Assembly (NCBI GenBank): GCA_021779665.1
Contig: JAJYAG010000063.1
Location: forward strand, 1-32,483
DNA length: 32,483 nt
Origin: Bacteroidota bacterium
Lineage (GTDB): Bacteria; Bacteroidota; Bacteroidia; Bacteroidales; JAAUTT01
Direction: 5' to 3'
The notes under the pieces are model-generated. The model searched no databases. It was not told the origin of the DNA and saw nothing but the letters and a program-made list of their open reading frames with translations. Position 1 is the first letter of the stretch; the number at the start of each line of letters is the position of its first letter. The position numbers and the translations under genes were made by a program. Below are positions 7,372 through 15,708 of this stretch, piece after piece.

Positions 7372-8082
7372 ATGGGAAGAGCGTTTGAATATCGTAAAGC
7401 CAGAAAGCTCAAGAGATGGGGCAGCATGGCAAAGACTTTTACAAGAATTGGTAAAGATATCACCATAGCTGTGAAGGCTTCAGGGCCCGATCCTGTTGCC
7501 AATTCCCGCTTAAGGGTGTTAATCCAGAATGCCAAGGCTGCCAATATGCCTAAGGAAAATGTGGAACGGGCAATTAAAAAAGCCACTTCTAAGGACCAGG
7601 CTGATTATAAGGAAATGGTATATGAAGGATACGGTCCCTTTGGTATTGCCGTGTTGGTGGAAACATCAACCGATAACCCCACCCGTACTGTTGCCAATGT
7701 TCGCATGAACTTCAATAAGTATGGCGGTTCTTTGGGAACATCGGGAAGTGTGGCTTTTATGTTTGAGCATAAATGTATTTTCAAGGTGAAACCTAAAGAA
7801 GGGGTAGACCTGGAAGAACTGGAACTCGAAATGATTGATTGCGGTGTTTCCGAAATTTTTGCCGAAGAAGATGCAATGATCATTTATGGTGAATTTGAAT
7901 CATTCGGTCCTATCCAGAAATATCTGGAGGATAACAAATTTGAAATTATAAGCGCCGAGTTTGAAAGAATTCCGAACGATACCAAGGAATTAAATGAAGA
8001 ACAGGTTGCTGCTGTAGAAAAGCTGCTTGAAAAGCTGGAAGAAGACGAAGATGTGAATGTTGTTTTTCACAACATGAAATAG
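7372..8082 (+). CDS. yebC: YebC/PmpR family protein (translation factor or regulator)
   Basis: 236 residues, the normal length. The N-terminus MGRAFEYRKARKLKRWGSMA is the Bacteroidota form of the YebC start, followed by the helical domain (DPVANSRLRVLIQNAKAANM), the family signature ERAIKKATSKDQADY-EMVYEGYGPFG, NPTRTVANVRMNFNKYGGSLG and SGSVAFMFEHK. YebC proteins were annotated as DNA-binding regulators; more recent work shows that some relieve ribosome stalling at polyproline stretches. The protein is cytoplasmic. It lies on the same strand as the cyclophilin gene and may be read from the same promoter through the palindrome. A strong hairpin lies 66 bp downstream. Confidence 0.96.
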   Translation: MGRAFEYRKARKLKRWGSMAKTFTRIGKDITIAVKASGPDPVANSRLRVLIQNAKAANMPKENVERAIKKATSKDQADYKEMVYEGYGPFGIAVLVETSTDNPTRTVANVRMNFNKYGGSLGTSGSVAFMFEHKCIFKVKPKEGVDLEELELEMIDCGVSEIFAEEDAMIIYGEFESFGPIQKYLEDNKFEIISAEFERIPNDTKELNEEQVAAVEKLLEKLEEDEDVNVVFHNMK

Positions 8083-8148
8083 ACAATAGCTGCAGAAAAA
8101 ACAGGAGTTTAGACGTTAGTGAAAGTTTTGTTGAATTCCTTTAATGAT

Positions 8149-8187
8149 AAAGAGGTGATGTTCGCAGGAACACCACCTCTTTTAGTT
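8149..8187 (+). terminator. Intrinsic terminator-like hairpin after yebC
   Basis: A 15-bp stem (8149-8163 with 8168-8182, one A-C mismatch) closes a GCAG tetraloop and is followed by a T-rich tail (8181-8189). On the minus strand the mismatch becomes a G-U pair, so the structure could also act from the other side. Confidence 0.75.
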
Positions 8188-8221
8188 TTATGTTGCAATG
8201 AATTGTCGTATTTTTTAAAAG

Positions 8222-8257
8222 TCAAAAGCTCAGCGAAACCTTTTGATTTCACTGAGC
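8222..8257 (-). terminator. Intrinsic terminator for the lipoprotein gene
   Basis: On the minus strand GCTCAGTGAAA (8257-8247) pairs with TTTCGCTGAGC (8238-8228) with a single G-U pair and an 8-nt loop, followed directly by TTTT. It lies 37 bp after the lipoprotein stop. Confidence 0.7.
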
Positions 8258-8263
8258 AAATTT

Positions 8264-8298
8264 TCGATAGCCTAAACTCCTATAGCCTATAGCCTAAT
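8264..8298. repeat. Heptanucleotide array (GCCTATA unit) at the lipoprotein stop codon
   Basis: In steps of seven from 8271: CCTAAAC, TCCTATA, GCCTATA, GCCTAAT. The lipoprotein stop codon (TAG on the minus strand, 8294-8296) lies inside the last unit, as in the arrays at 801 and 21991. Confidence 0.65.
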
Positions 8299-9217
8299 AA
8301 GGAAGAATCACTGTTTTATCTCCTCCAACAGCATTCCAACTGATTTTATAATGTGTAGCACATCCTTCAGTCACGGGAACTCCGTTAGCATCAGTGCCAA
8401 GTGTTACGGTAACGGTACGCAGACCTACATAGTGAATTTTCACACCACTTGAAGGTTTGTAGTCACATGCCTGCGACATTACTACCGGATTTTGAATTTG
8501 AGTATAAAATTCAGAATCCCTGCGGTTGGTGCCCCATTCAACAAGGTTGGTTTTGCCATTGGCTTCTCCAAATCCTGTAACTGTAATTACCAGACTACCT
8601 GAAGTTCCTTTGGTAAAGCTGCGTTGACGGGCAATATTCCAAGATCTTGATGTGCCATTTGTGAAAGTTATATTCATGTCGTTTGACTGAATTTTGCGAA
8701 CAATAGTAGTTGGAGTTCCAACACTTCCGAGGTTTTTAACCAAACCACCAGATACGTTGGTGTGTGTTTTTGTTCCATTCAGTATAACATACTTACCTGA
8801 AGCTATGTGCTTTATTTTAACATCTGTGTATTTTGCAGTTAAAACAGCTCCCTGATCGGCCCACCGGGTTCCATTGGTAAGTGTTATTTCAACTTTACCA
8901 GTCCTGAAACGAGTACCATTGCAATTCTCGCCATTAAATGTAACAGTGAATTTCTTCTGGGCTTTCAGGGTGGAGTCGATGGTAGCATTGCATGGTAAGA
9001 GCGTTGCATCAAAACTTTTCAGGGAAGAGAGCGACATAACATTGTCAATCTCGTCGTCAACCATGTCCGATGAGGCTGCTACGTCTTCACCATCAGTAGA
9101 TTGTTCTTTGTTCAGTGTGGTTGTGTCGGCTTCGCTTTCATCTTTTTTACAGGAATTCAAAAGTGTCATACCTGTTAATAGGGTAACTGCTGCTAAAATT
9201 AAATACGACTTTTTCAT
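8294..9217 (-). CDS. Lipoprotein of unknown function
   Basis: 307 residues. A classical lipoprotein signal (SYLILAAVTLLTGMTLLNSC) with acceptor Cys23 followed by KKDES, which in Bacteroidota fits an outer-membrane or surface lipoprotein. A short acidic linker (about 28-60) precedes a beta-rich region with repeated Thr/Gly strands (FTVTFNGENCNGTRFRTG, VEITLTNGTRW, MNITFTNGTSRSWNIAR, SGSLVITVTGFGEANG, LRTVTVTLGTD). Four cysteines (in LPCNAT, ENCNG, SQACD, EGCATHY) could form two disulfides. I recognise no family beyond this; the strand-turn pattern suggests a beta-sandwich. It is monocistronic with its own terminator and a heptamer array at its stop. Confidence 0.85.
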   Translation of the reverse strand: MKKSYLILAAVTLLTGMTLLNSCKKDESEADTTTLNKEQSTDGEDVAASSDMVDDEIDNVMSLSSLKSFDATLLPCNATIDSTLKAQKKFTVTFNGENCNGTRFRTGKVEITLTNGTRWADQGAVLTAKYTDVKIKHIASGKYVILNGTKTHTNVSGGLVKNLGSVGTPTTIVRKIQSNDMNITFTNGTSRSWNIARQRSFTKGTSGSLVITVTGFGEANGKTNLVEWGTNRRDSEFYTQIQNPVVMSQACDYKPSSGVKIHYVGLRTVTVTLGTDANGVPVTEGCATHYKISWNAVGGDKTVILPY

Positions 9218-9383
9218 TTTTTCGAGTTATTAAAGTTTAAAAATTCAATTACGTTTTTTAAAGATTTTACCCTTTGATGCGAAAAGGTTATAAAGGTTTA
9301 AATCGGATATCTAAAATTTTGAAATATTCTTTCGATTATTTTATAACAGCCTGATTATTAATTAATATATTTTAAAAAAATAT

Positions 9384-9414
9384 TTTGTGCAATTAGAAAT
9401 TATTTTTATTATTG
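9384..9414 (+). promoter_or_regulatory. Promoter for the hut operon
   Basis: TTTG (9384-9387), a 19-bp spacer and TATTATTG (9407-9414) match the Bacteroidota consensus with one deviation in the -7 element. The start point would be near 9420, inside the palindrome at 9415-9436. Confidence 0.55.
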
Positions 9415-9436
9415 TAAGAACTTATATAAGTGCTTA
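9415..9436. promoter_or_regulatory. 22-bp imperfect palindrome, candidate operator of the MarR-GNAT regulator
   Basis: The arms TAAGAACTTAT and ATAAGTGCTTA are inverted repeats at 10 of 11 positions, with the perfect core ACTTATATAAGT at 9420-9431. It abuts the predicted -7 element and covers the expected transcription start, and is 7 bp from the start codon of the MarR-type gene. Size and symmetry fit a MarR-dimer site; binding is inferred. Confidence 0.5.
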
Positions 9437-9443
9437 ATTAAAT

Positions 9444-10271
9444 ATGAGTGTCTTTAATGATGCAGGTTTGTTAATAATCGGAACGCGACTGAAGCGATTA
9501 AGCGATCGTTTTCTGAACGAAGTGGCGCGTATTTATAAAAGTCAGAACATCCGTTTTGAACCTGCCTGGTTTCCGATTTTCTTTCTGCTCGATAAAAAGG
9601 ATTCGCTTTCACTTACAGAGATTGCCTCGGAACTGGAAGTAAGTCATTCGGCCATCAGCCAAATGATTACCCAGTTGCTGAACAAGAAAGTTGTTGAAAT
9701 TCAGCCGGATGCTTCCGATGCCCGCATTAAAAAGATTGTGTTTTCGGCCAAAGGTAAAAAGTTAGTCGAACAGGTACATCCCATTTGGGCCGCATTGCAA
9801 AAGAGCTTGAATCAATTGATGCCTGGTGATATTACCGGCGAGCAATTTCTGAAAACCATTTCTCAAATTGAAGAAAAGCTTACAAACAATTCGTTGTACG
9901 AGACAACACTTACGCATATTGACAGTGTTTCACCTGAAATAGAACTGGTACAACCGGATGAAGCGGCCAAAAAGAAGCTCTTAAGCTGGATGAGGATTGA
10001 GAATACCGGTTACAGCTATACTTCGGGAAAATTACTTTTGGCACTTCAGGGCAACGTAATTTTGGGGTTCGCTGTTTATGATGTTCTGGAGCAAACGGTA
10101 TTCTTAAAGTACTTATATATAACGCCTTTGCACAGGCGTAAGGGAATTGCCTTTCAAATTTTACAGTTTTTAAAAGACAGGGAGTCGCCTGTTTGTTTTA
10201 ATATCGATAACGCGAATATCGATCTGATCAAATTACTTATAAAAGCAGGATTTACATTTAAAGTGAACTAG
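9444..10271 (+). CDS. MarR-GNAT fusion protein, probable regulator of the hut operon
   Basis: 275 residues. Residues 1-140 form a MarR winged helix: LSLTEIASELEVSHSAISQM is the helix-turn-helix, followed by the wing (VVEIQPDASDARIKKIVFSAKGK) and the C-terminal dimerisation helices. Residues about 165-275 form a compact GNAT acetyltransferase-like domain with FLKYLYITPLHRRKGIAFQI, where R-R-K-G-I-A matches the acetyl-CoA pyrophosphate loop (Q/R-x-x-G-x-A). The gene stops 1 bp before hutH, so the two are co-transcribed and probably translationally coupled. Known MarR-GNAT fusions exist, but their ligands are mostly unknown. Position at the head of the operon and the palindrome just upstream suggest autoregulation and control of histidine catabolism; the ligand and any acetylation target are inference. 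Confidence 0.88.
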   Translation: MSVFNDAGLLIIGTRLKRLSDRFLNEVARIYKSQNIRFEPAWFPIFFLLDKKDSLSLTEIASELEVSHSAISQMITQLLNKKVVEIQPDASDARIKKIVFSAKGKKLVEQVHPIWAALQKSLNQLMPGDITGEQFLKTISQIEEKLTNNSLYETTLTHIDSVSPEIELVQPDEAAKKKLLSWMRIENTGYSYTSGKLLLALQGNVILGFAVYDVLEQTVFLKYLYITPLHRRKGIAFQILQFLKDRESPVCFNIDNANIDLIKLLIKAGFTFKVN

Positions 10272-10272
10272 T

Positions 10273-11844
10273 ATGCAGAAAGTTTTCAGATATGGTCTCG
10301 ACAGGCTTAGCGCCGGGATAGCCATGGATATTTGTAATGGAGAAGTCAAAGCTTTGATTGATAGTGCTACCGCTGATAAAATAAATGCAAATCGATTGGC
10401 TGTTGAAAATATTGTGCACAAGCAGAAGATAGTTTATGGCATCAACACTGGTTTTGGGCCATTATGTACCACTATAATTTCCGAAGCAGATACAAAACAG
10501 TTACAGTATAACCTGCTTACCAGTCATAGCGTGGGAATGGGAGAGTTGCTGCCTCCCGAAGTTTCAAAAATGATGATGGTATTGAAAGTGCATGCTCTTG
10601 CAAAAGGGTTCTCGGGTGTGAACATCGAAACTCTGAACCGCATAATATGGCACATCGATAACGATGTTATTCCCTGTGTTCCCTCTCAGGGTTCTGTAGG
10701 CGCTTCAGGGGATCTGGCTCCGCTTGCGCATTTGTTTCTTCCCCTGATAGGGTTGGGTGAAGTGACTGTTAACGGTAAAAATAGTCCTTGTCAGGAAGTT
10801 CTGAAAAACTATGGGCTTTCTCCTTTAGAGCTTGGTCCCAAGGAAGGTCTTGCCCTGATTAATGGTACCCAGTTTATTGTGGCCAATGCAGTTCATTTCC
10901 TGGTACGCTTTCAAAACTGCCTCGACAATGCCGACCTGATTGCAGCCATCCACCTCGAAGCCATTCTGGGATCGGTCAAAGCTTTTGATGAAGAATTGCA
11001 TGAACTTCGGCCATACAAAGGATCGGTTTATGTGGCAAAGAGAATCAGGACTTTACTCGAGAATTCTGAAATTAATCAATCGCATAAAGATTGTACACGT
11101 GTACAGGATCCCTATTCGTTGCGCTGTATTCCTCAGGTACATGGCGCTGCCCGTAATGCTTACCTTCACCTGAAAGATATGCTCGAAACTGAGATGAATT
11201 CGGTTACCGATAATCCGATTGTCTTTAGTGAAGACAAAGCCATCAGTGGCGGCAATTTCCATGGAGAACCGGTTGCCCTGCCAATCGATTATGCAGCTCT
11301 GGCAGCTTCGGAGCTTGGAAATATTTCCGACAGGAGGATTTACCTTTCACTTGATGATAAAATTCCCGGACTTCCCAAACTTCTGATGAAAGAGACGGGT
11401 CTAAACTCAGGTTTTATGATTACCCAATATACCACGGCCGCGTTAGTGAGCGAAAACAAAAGTCTTTGCTACCCGGCAAGTGCCGATAGTATTCCAACTT
11501 CTCTCGGTCAGGAAGATCATGTGAGTATGGGTTCTATAAGTGCCCGAAAGGCTTTGAGAATTGTCGACAACCTCGAGAAAATTTTGGGTATTGAACTGTT
11601 CTGCGCGGCACAGGCGTTTGATTACCGAAAGCCTTTGAAATCGGGTGTGATTGTAGATCGTTGTCACGAACTTGTACGCAGTAAAATCACTTTTGTGGAT
11701 CACGACCGCATTCTATCCGTGGATATGAATGCTGCCACTGAAATTGTTCGCCGCAAAGAACTTGTTCAGTTAGCTAATCAACTTGCTTTATCCGAGAACA
11801 TCGATATAAAAAATGAAACGCATGAACTATTCGGAATTTATTAA
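10273..11844 (+). CDS. hutH: Histidine ammonia-lyase
   Basis: 523 residues, close to the usual 500-510. Deaminates L-histidine to urocanate, the first step of histidine degradation in the cytoplasm. The self-processing MIO triad is in [15 protein letters not shown] (Ala144-Ser145-Gly146). The catalytic Tyr is in YGINTGFG (about 55), and the substrate and MIO contact segments follow: [57 protein letters not shown]. It starts 1 bp after the MarR-GNAT gene and its 3' end overlaps hutU by 23-32 bp, so the three are one transcriptional unit. No odd features in the catalytic parts. Confidence 0.97.
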   Translation: MQKVFRYGLDRLSAGIAMDICNGEVKALIDSATADKINANRLAVENIVHKQKIVYGINTGFGPLCTTIISEADTKQLQYNLLTSHSVGMGELLPPEVSKMMMVLKVHALAKGFSGVNIETLNRIIWHIDNDVIPCVPSQGSVGASGDLAPLAHLFLPLIGLGEVTVNGKNSPCQEVLKNYGLSPLELGPKEGLALINGTQFIVANAVHFLVRFQNCLDNADLIAAIHLEAILGSVKAFDEELHELRPYKGSVYVAKRIRTLLENSEINQSHKDCTRVQDPYSLRCIPQVHGAARNAYLHLKDMLETEMNSVTDNPIVFSEDKAISGGNFHGEPVALPIDYAALAASELGNISDRRIYLSLDDKIPGLPKLLMKETGLNSGFMITQYTTAALVSENKSLCYPASADSIPTSLGQEDHVSMGSISARKALRIVDNLEKILGIELFCAAQAFDYRKPLKSGVIVDRCHELVRSKITFVDHDRILSVDMNAATEIVRRKELVQLANQLALSENIDIKNETHELFGIY

Positions 11845-13519
11845 AACTTACGCTTCGCATCCGAAGTATTTTGCTCCACGCGGAGGTGAGCTTAATGCCC
11901 TTTCCTGGCAAACAGAGGCTCCTTTACGAATGTTCCTGAACAACCTGGATCAGGAAGTTGCTGAAAATCCCGGTGAACTTGTGGTTTACGGAGGAACTGG
12001 TCAGGCTGCCCGCAACAGGGAAGCACTTGAGAAAATAATTGAGGCTTTACTCCAACTGAAAGACGACCAGAGTTTATTAATTCAATCGGGTAAACCTGTC
12101 GGGGTGGTTCGTTCTCATCCCGAAGCTCCGCGGGTGCTCATTGCCAACAGCAACCTGGTTCCTGCCTGGGCCAACTGGGAGCATTTTGAACAGCTAAAGG
12201 CCCGGGGACTGATGATGTATGGTCAGATGACTGCCGGAAGCTGGATTTACATCGGCACACAGGGTATTCTGCAAGGCACTTACGAAACTTTTGCTGCCTG
12301 CGGAGATAAATACTTTGGCGGGTCGCTCCGGAACAAACTATTGGTATCCGGTGGCCTTGGAGGTATGGGCGGTGCTCAGCCGCTGGCTGCTACCATGGCC
12401 GGTGCGGCTTTTTTAGGTGTGGATGTCGATGCAACCCGCATTCAGAAGCGTCTGGATACAGGTTACATTGATATTATGACTTCCAATTACGAAGAGGCTT
12501 TGAAGATCGTGCTTACGGCTAAGCAGAGAGGCGAAGCGGTTTCGGTGGGATTGGTTGGTAACATTGGCGATGTGCTTTACCGCTTGTTGCAGGATAATAT
12601 TATTCCGGATGTTTTAACTGATCAAACATCGGCGCACGATCCTGTGAATGGTTATGTTCCTGCCGGAATGCCGCTTGAAGAAGCAAAAAACCTGCGGGTT
12701 GCTAATCCTGCACATTATAAAGAACTTTCACTTAAAAGTATGGCCCGCCATGTGGGTTATATGCTCGAAATGCAGAAACGCGGAGCCGTTACTTTCGATT
12801 ATGGAAACAATTTGAGGGAATTTGCCCGTCAGGGTGGCGAAAAGAATGCTTTCGACTTCAAAGGCTTTGTACCTGAGTTTATCCGTCCGCTGTTTTGCGA
12901 AGGGAAAGGGCCTTTTCGCTGGGTAGCACTTTCGGGCGACCCGGAAGATATTTATACAACTGATCAGGCCCTGATTGATGCTTTCCCCGAAAACCGGCAC
13001 ATGATTCACTGGTTGCGGGAAGCTCAAAAGAAAGTTCATTTCCAGGGATTGCCAGCTCGTATCTGTTGGCTGGGAATGGGAGAGCGCGAAAAAGCCGGCG
13101 TGATTTTTAATGACCTGGTAAGATCGGGAAAAGTAAAAGCTCCGATCGTGATTGGCCGCGACCATCTCGATTGCGGTTCGGTTGCTTCACCCAACCGGGA
13201 GACTGAAGGTATGAAAGATGGCAGCGATGCGGTGTCCGACTGGCCATTACTCAATCTCATGTCGAACGCCAGTGGTGGTGCTACATGGATCTCATTTCAT
13301 CATGGCGGCGGAGTTGGTATAGGTTACTCTCAGCATGCCGGCATGGTAGTGGTAGCAGATGGAACCGAACGGGCTGAACGTTGTATCCGCAGGGTGTTGT
13401 ACAACGATCCTGCCATGGGTATTTTCCGCCATGCTGATGCAGGGTATGAAGAGGCGGAAAGAATAAGCCAATCGTTGATTATCTCACCCCCATCTCCTCT
13501 CCCAAATGGAGAGGGGTGA
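11822..13519 (+). CDS. hutU: Urocanate hydratase, C-terminal tail derived from an inserted repeat
   Basis: 565 residues from the ATG at 11822 (another in-frame ATG lies at 11813). Hydrates urocanate to 4-imidazolone-5-propionate using tightly bound NAD+. Visible hallmarks: [32 protein letters not shown], the Rossmann-like [37 protein letters not shown] and [17 protein letters not shown]. The start overlaps the end of hutH. The last residues, [12 protein letters not shown], are not urocanase sequence: from 13483 on the coding DNA is the 154-bp repeat, and translation ends on a stop inside it. The natural C-terminus therefore seems to have been replaced after [14 protein letters not shown]; the catalytic core is intact and the enzyme is probably active. 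Confidence 0.97.
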   Translation: MNYSEFIKTYASHPKYFAPRGGELNALSWQTEAPLRMFLNNLDQEVAENPGELVVYGGTGQAARNREALEKIIEALLQLKDDQSLLIQSGKPVGVVRSHPEAPRVLIANSNLVPAWANWEHFEQLKARGLMMYGQMTAGSWIYIGTQGILQGTYETFAACGDKYFGGSLRNKLLVSGGLGGMGGAQPLAATMAGAAFLGVDVDATRIQKRLDTGYIDIMTSNYEEALKIVLTAKQRGEAVSVGLVGNIGDVLYRLLQDNIIPDVLTDQTSAHDPVNGYVPAGMPLEEAKNLRVANPAHYKELSLKSMARHVGYMLEMQKRGAVTFDYGNNLREFARQGGEKNAFDFKGFVPEFIRPLFCEGKGPFRWVALSGDPEDIYTTDQALIDAFPENRHMIHWLREAQKKVHFQGLPARICWLGMGEREKAGVIFNDLVRSGKVKAPIVIGRDHLDCGSVASPNRETEGMKDGSDAVSDWPLLNLMSNASGGATWISFHHGGGVGIGYSQHAGMVVVADGTERAERCIRRVLYNDPAMGIFRHADAGYEEAERISQSLIISPPSPLPNGEG

Positions 13520-13636
13520 CGCTCTCAACAAGAGGTTGCATCATATTTTAAAGTAATAGAAATCAATAGTTATGGTAAAGACAATCATGAACGAGGTGCA
13601 GTTCCCTCTCTTTGAGGAGAGGGTTAGGGTGAGGTG
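13483..13636. repeat. 154-bp direct repeat, left copy, with two CCTCTCC palindromes
   Basis: This copy matches 14049-14202 over its full length with only 7 differences and no gap. Each copy begins CTCACCCCCAT, has a hairpin of the type CCTCTCC...GGAGAGG near each end, and closes GGGTTAGGGTGAGGTG. The central 85 bp are AT-rich and not palindromic. The outermost parts of each copy are themselves roughly inverted (CTCACCC at the start, GGGTGAG at the end). Confidence 0.95.
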
Positions 13637-13657
13637 AAAAATGTAAATAATAGTTTT

Positions 13658-14047
13658 ATGATAAAACCTTTAAAAAGACCGGATTTCGAGCTTCATATAG
13701 GAGCTGGAAAAATGACGTTTAATCATGCTATGGAATTAAGAAAGAATTTGACACCAGCAGAAGATAAATTATGGGACGCCCTAAGGAACCGGAGACTTTG
13801 TGGGTTTAAATTCAGAAGGCAGCATCCTCTTAAACAGTTTATTGCTGATTTTTATTGCCATGAAAAGAAACTGGTAATTGAGCTTGATGGTGAAATTCAT
13901 CAAAAACAAGAGATTTCAGAATATGATGAAGGTCGTACATTTGAGCTGGAAAAATTTGGCTTAACTGTTCTTCGTTTCAAAAATGAAGAGGTTTTAAGAA
14001 GTTTTGACAAGGTTTTGGATATGATCAAGACAGCTTTGGGATTATGA
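13658..14047 (+). CDS. DUF559 (Vsr-like, PD-(D/E)XK fold) endonuclease domain protein
   Basis: 129 residues from the ATG at 13658; a GTG at 13634 lies in the repeat and is less likely. The DUF559 pattern is clear: RKNLTPAEDKLWDALRNRRL, GFKFRRQHPLKQFIADFYC, LVIELDGEIHQKQ, and the end GLTVLRFKNEEVL. The Asp in IADFY and the Glu in VIELDG fit the nuclease active site of the Vsr/PD-(D/E)XK fold. Its biological role is not established; it may be a homing-type or repair nuclease. It sits in the middle of the hut operon on the same strand, enclosed by 154-bp direct repeats, and has no metabolic link to histidine. Probably acquired. Confidence 0.9.
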   Translation: MIKPLKRPDFELHIGAGKMTFNHAMELRKNLTPAEDKLWDALRNRRLCGFKFRRQHPLKQFIADFYCHEKKLVIELDGEIHQKQEISEYDEGRTFELEKFGLTVLRFKNEEVLRSFDKVLDMIKTALGL

Positions 14048-14048
14048 C

Positions 14049-14202
14049 CTCACCCCCATCCCCTCTCCTAAAAGGAGAGGGGTGCCGCGCTCAACAAGAG
14101 GTTGCAGCATATTTTAAAGTAATAGAAATCAATAGTTATGGTAAAGACAATCATGAACGAGGTGCAGTTCCCTCTCCTTGAGGAGAGGGTTAGGGTGAGG
14201 TG
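14049..14202. repeat. 154-bp direct repeat, right copy
   Basis: About 95 percent identical to 13483-13636 and in the same orientation. It begins 1 bp after the DUF559 stop codon. The differences cluster in the first 60 bp, around the first hairpin, while the central AT-rich part is nearly unchanged. The remaining 97 bp up to hutI hold no recognisable feature. Confidence 0.95.
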
Positions 14203-14299
14203 CAGAAAAGAAGCCGGGCTTTAAAGTTTTTGATTGTCAGAATTAAGAATATGAAAATCATTCTTCTGAGTAGAAAAGTATACTTTAATGGAATAAAAT

Positions 14300-15613
14300 A
14301 TGGGTGTAAATTTCAATAATCATTCATCCGATTCACACGGGGAAGCGAATACAGGTCTTCTCATCGGTCCCTTCCGGCAGCTCCTCACAATGAACAATCT
14401 TCCTGAAAAAGGCAAGATTGCCGACGAACAGCTTGAAATAATCCAGGATGCGGGAATAATTACCGTAAATGGATTAATCTCCAGAATCGGCTTATATTCA
14501 CACCTGGAGGATGAGGCACAGCAGAATGGCTTTGGTTTCGATTTTCTGAATGGCGATTACGTTGCTATGCCGGGTATGATTGATGTGCATACGCATATTT
14601 GTTATGGAGGTAGTCGGGCTGGTGATTATGCCATGCGGCTGTCGGGCAAAACCTACCTGGAGATTGCCTCTATGGGCGGGGGAATATGGAGTACTGTTCA
14701 GAAAACAAGACAGGCTTCGAACGAAACATTGCTGCATGCTTTGTTGAAAAGGCTTGAAATATTGCTTTCGGAAGGGATTACAACTGTTGAAGTGAAGAGC
14801 GGATATGGTTTGAACATAAATGATGAACTCCGTATGCTGGAAGTGATTCAAAACTCGGATTCATTGCTGCCCATCGATGTTGTTCCTACCTGTCTCGCCG
14901 CTCACATGAAACCAAAAGATTTCAACGGAACGAACCTGCAATACCTCGAATTAATTGTGGATAAATTGCTTCCGGCAGTCAAAAGCAGGAATCTTTCAAA
15001 CCGCGTGGATATTTTTATTGAAAAAAGTGCTTTTACAACTGATGAAGGTTTATTTTACCTGAGAAAAGCCAAAGAGATAGGCTTTGATGTTACTGTTCAT
15101 GCCGACCAGTTTACTGCAGGCGGATCTGAAGTTGCCTGCCTGGAAGGGGCTCTTTCGGCCGATCATTTGGAAGCGTCGGGAGAAAAGGAAATCAGCATAG
15201 TGGCTCAAAGTAATACAGTCGCGGTTTGCTTGCCTGGTGCATCCCTGGGATTGGGAATGCAATTTGCTCCTGCCAGGAAGTTACTCGATGCAGGAGCCTC
15301 CGTAGCTATAGCCTCTGATTGGAATCCGGGTTCAGCACCCATGGGCGATTTGCTGATGCAGGCAGCTGTGCTGGGCGCCTACGAACACTTGAGCCTTGCC
15401 GAGACTTTGGCAGCTATTACCACAAGGGCTGCCAAAGCCTTGAACCTGACTGATCGTGGAAGTATTAGTAAAGGTAAACTTGCCGACATCATTGCTTTCC
15501 CAACGCACGATTACCGGGAAATTCTTTACAGGCAGGGAAAATTGAAACCCGCAGCTGTCTGGAAAAGGGGAAAGAGAATGCCTCTCCCTGGCCCTCTCCA
15601 AGGGAGTGTATAG
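14300..15613 (+). CDS. hutI: Imidazolonepropionase, C-terminal tail derived from repeat
   Basis: 437 residues, slightly long (about 405-420 is usual). Hydrolyses imidazolone-5-propionate to N-formimino-L-glutamate. An amidohydrolase barrel with metal ligands in DVHTHICYGGSRAGDY (HxH), the His in VTVHADQFTAGGSE, and the Asp in ASDWNPGSAP; TTVEVKSGYGL is another family signature. The first 18 residues (MGVNFNNHSSDSHGEANT) have no counterpart I recognise, but no later Met keeps the first beta strand (LLIGPFRQLLT), so the 14300 start stands. The natural end appears to be near AAVWKRGK; the remaining RMPLPGPLQGSV is coded by a CCTCTCC-type palindrome (15581-15606), as in HutU. ftcD follows after 95 bp. 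Confidence 0.96.
   Translation: MGVNFNNHSSDSHGEANTGLLIGPFRQLLTMNNLPEKGKIADEQLEIIQDAGIITVNGLISRIGLYSHLEDEAQQNGFGFDFLNGDYVAMPGMIDVHTHICYGGSRAGDYAMRLSGKTYLEIASMGGGIWSTVQKTRQASNETLLHALLKRLEILLSEGITTVEVKSGYGLNINDELRMLEVIQNSDSLLPIDVVPTCLAAHMKPKDFNGTNLQYLELIVDKLLPAVKSRNLSNRVDIFIEKSAFTTDEGLFYLRKAKEIGFDVTVHADQFTAGGSEVACLEGALSADHLEASGEKEISIVAQSNTVAVCLPGASLGLGMQFAPARKLLDAGASVAIASDWNPGSAPMGDLLMQAAVLGAYEHLSLAETLAAITTRAAKALNLTDRGSISKGKLADIIAFPTHDYREILYRQGKLKPAAVWKRGKRMPLPGPLQGSV
15581..15606. repeat. CCTCTCC-type palindromic repeat forming the hutI 3' end
   Basis: CCTCTCCCTGG followed by CCCTCTCCAAGGGAG. On the minus strand it aligns with the right end of the 154-bp repeat (GGAGAGGG, two bases, AGGG-GAGG), so it appears to be a short member of the same family in the opposite orientation. 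Confidence 0.6.
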
Positions 15614-15667
15614 AATAAAATGATATATTTTGAAGGATTGAACTAAAACAAATAATAACCGTCTTCT

Positions 15668-15690
15668 TAAGTCCCCCTTTGGGGGATTTA
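15668..15690. repeat. CCCCC/GGGGG palindrome in front of ftcD
   Basis: AAGTCCCCC (15669-15677), loop TTT, GGGGGATTT (15681-15689), one G-T pair, then AGGGG. It is a GC-rich hairpin in an AT-rich gap, ending 18 bp before the ftcD start, and has the look of a dispersed repeat. It could affect translation of ftcD. Confidence 0.6.
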
Positions 15691-15708
15691 GGGGCCAAAC
15701 TCAAAAAT

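Larger units (their letters stand above)
13483..14202. mobile_element. Putative DUF559 element: nuclease gene between 154-bp direct repeats, inserted in the hut operon
   Basis: A 720-bp unit made of repeat, DUF559 gene and repeat separates hutU from hutI in an otherwise ordinary hut operon. DUF559 genes are often embedded in CCCTCTCC/GGAGAGGG repeats in other genomes (established observation as I recall it). No transposase is present and no target-site duplication could be identified; mobility is inference. The direct repeats would permit excision by homologous recombination. Confidence 0.6.

Noticed and set aside
12728-13165. Minus-strand open frame of 145 codons within hutU
   Set aside because: Lies wholly antisense to urocanase catalytic sequence; no recognisable domain.
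13572-13637. 21-codon frame inside the 154-bp repeat starting MVKTIMNEV, present in both copies
   Set aside because: It is kept only because the copies are nearly identical, and it ends by reading through the palindrome; no evidence of translation.
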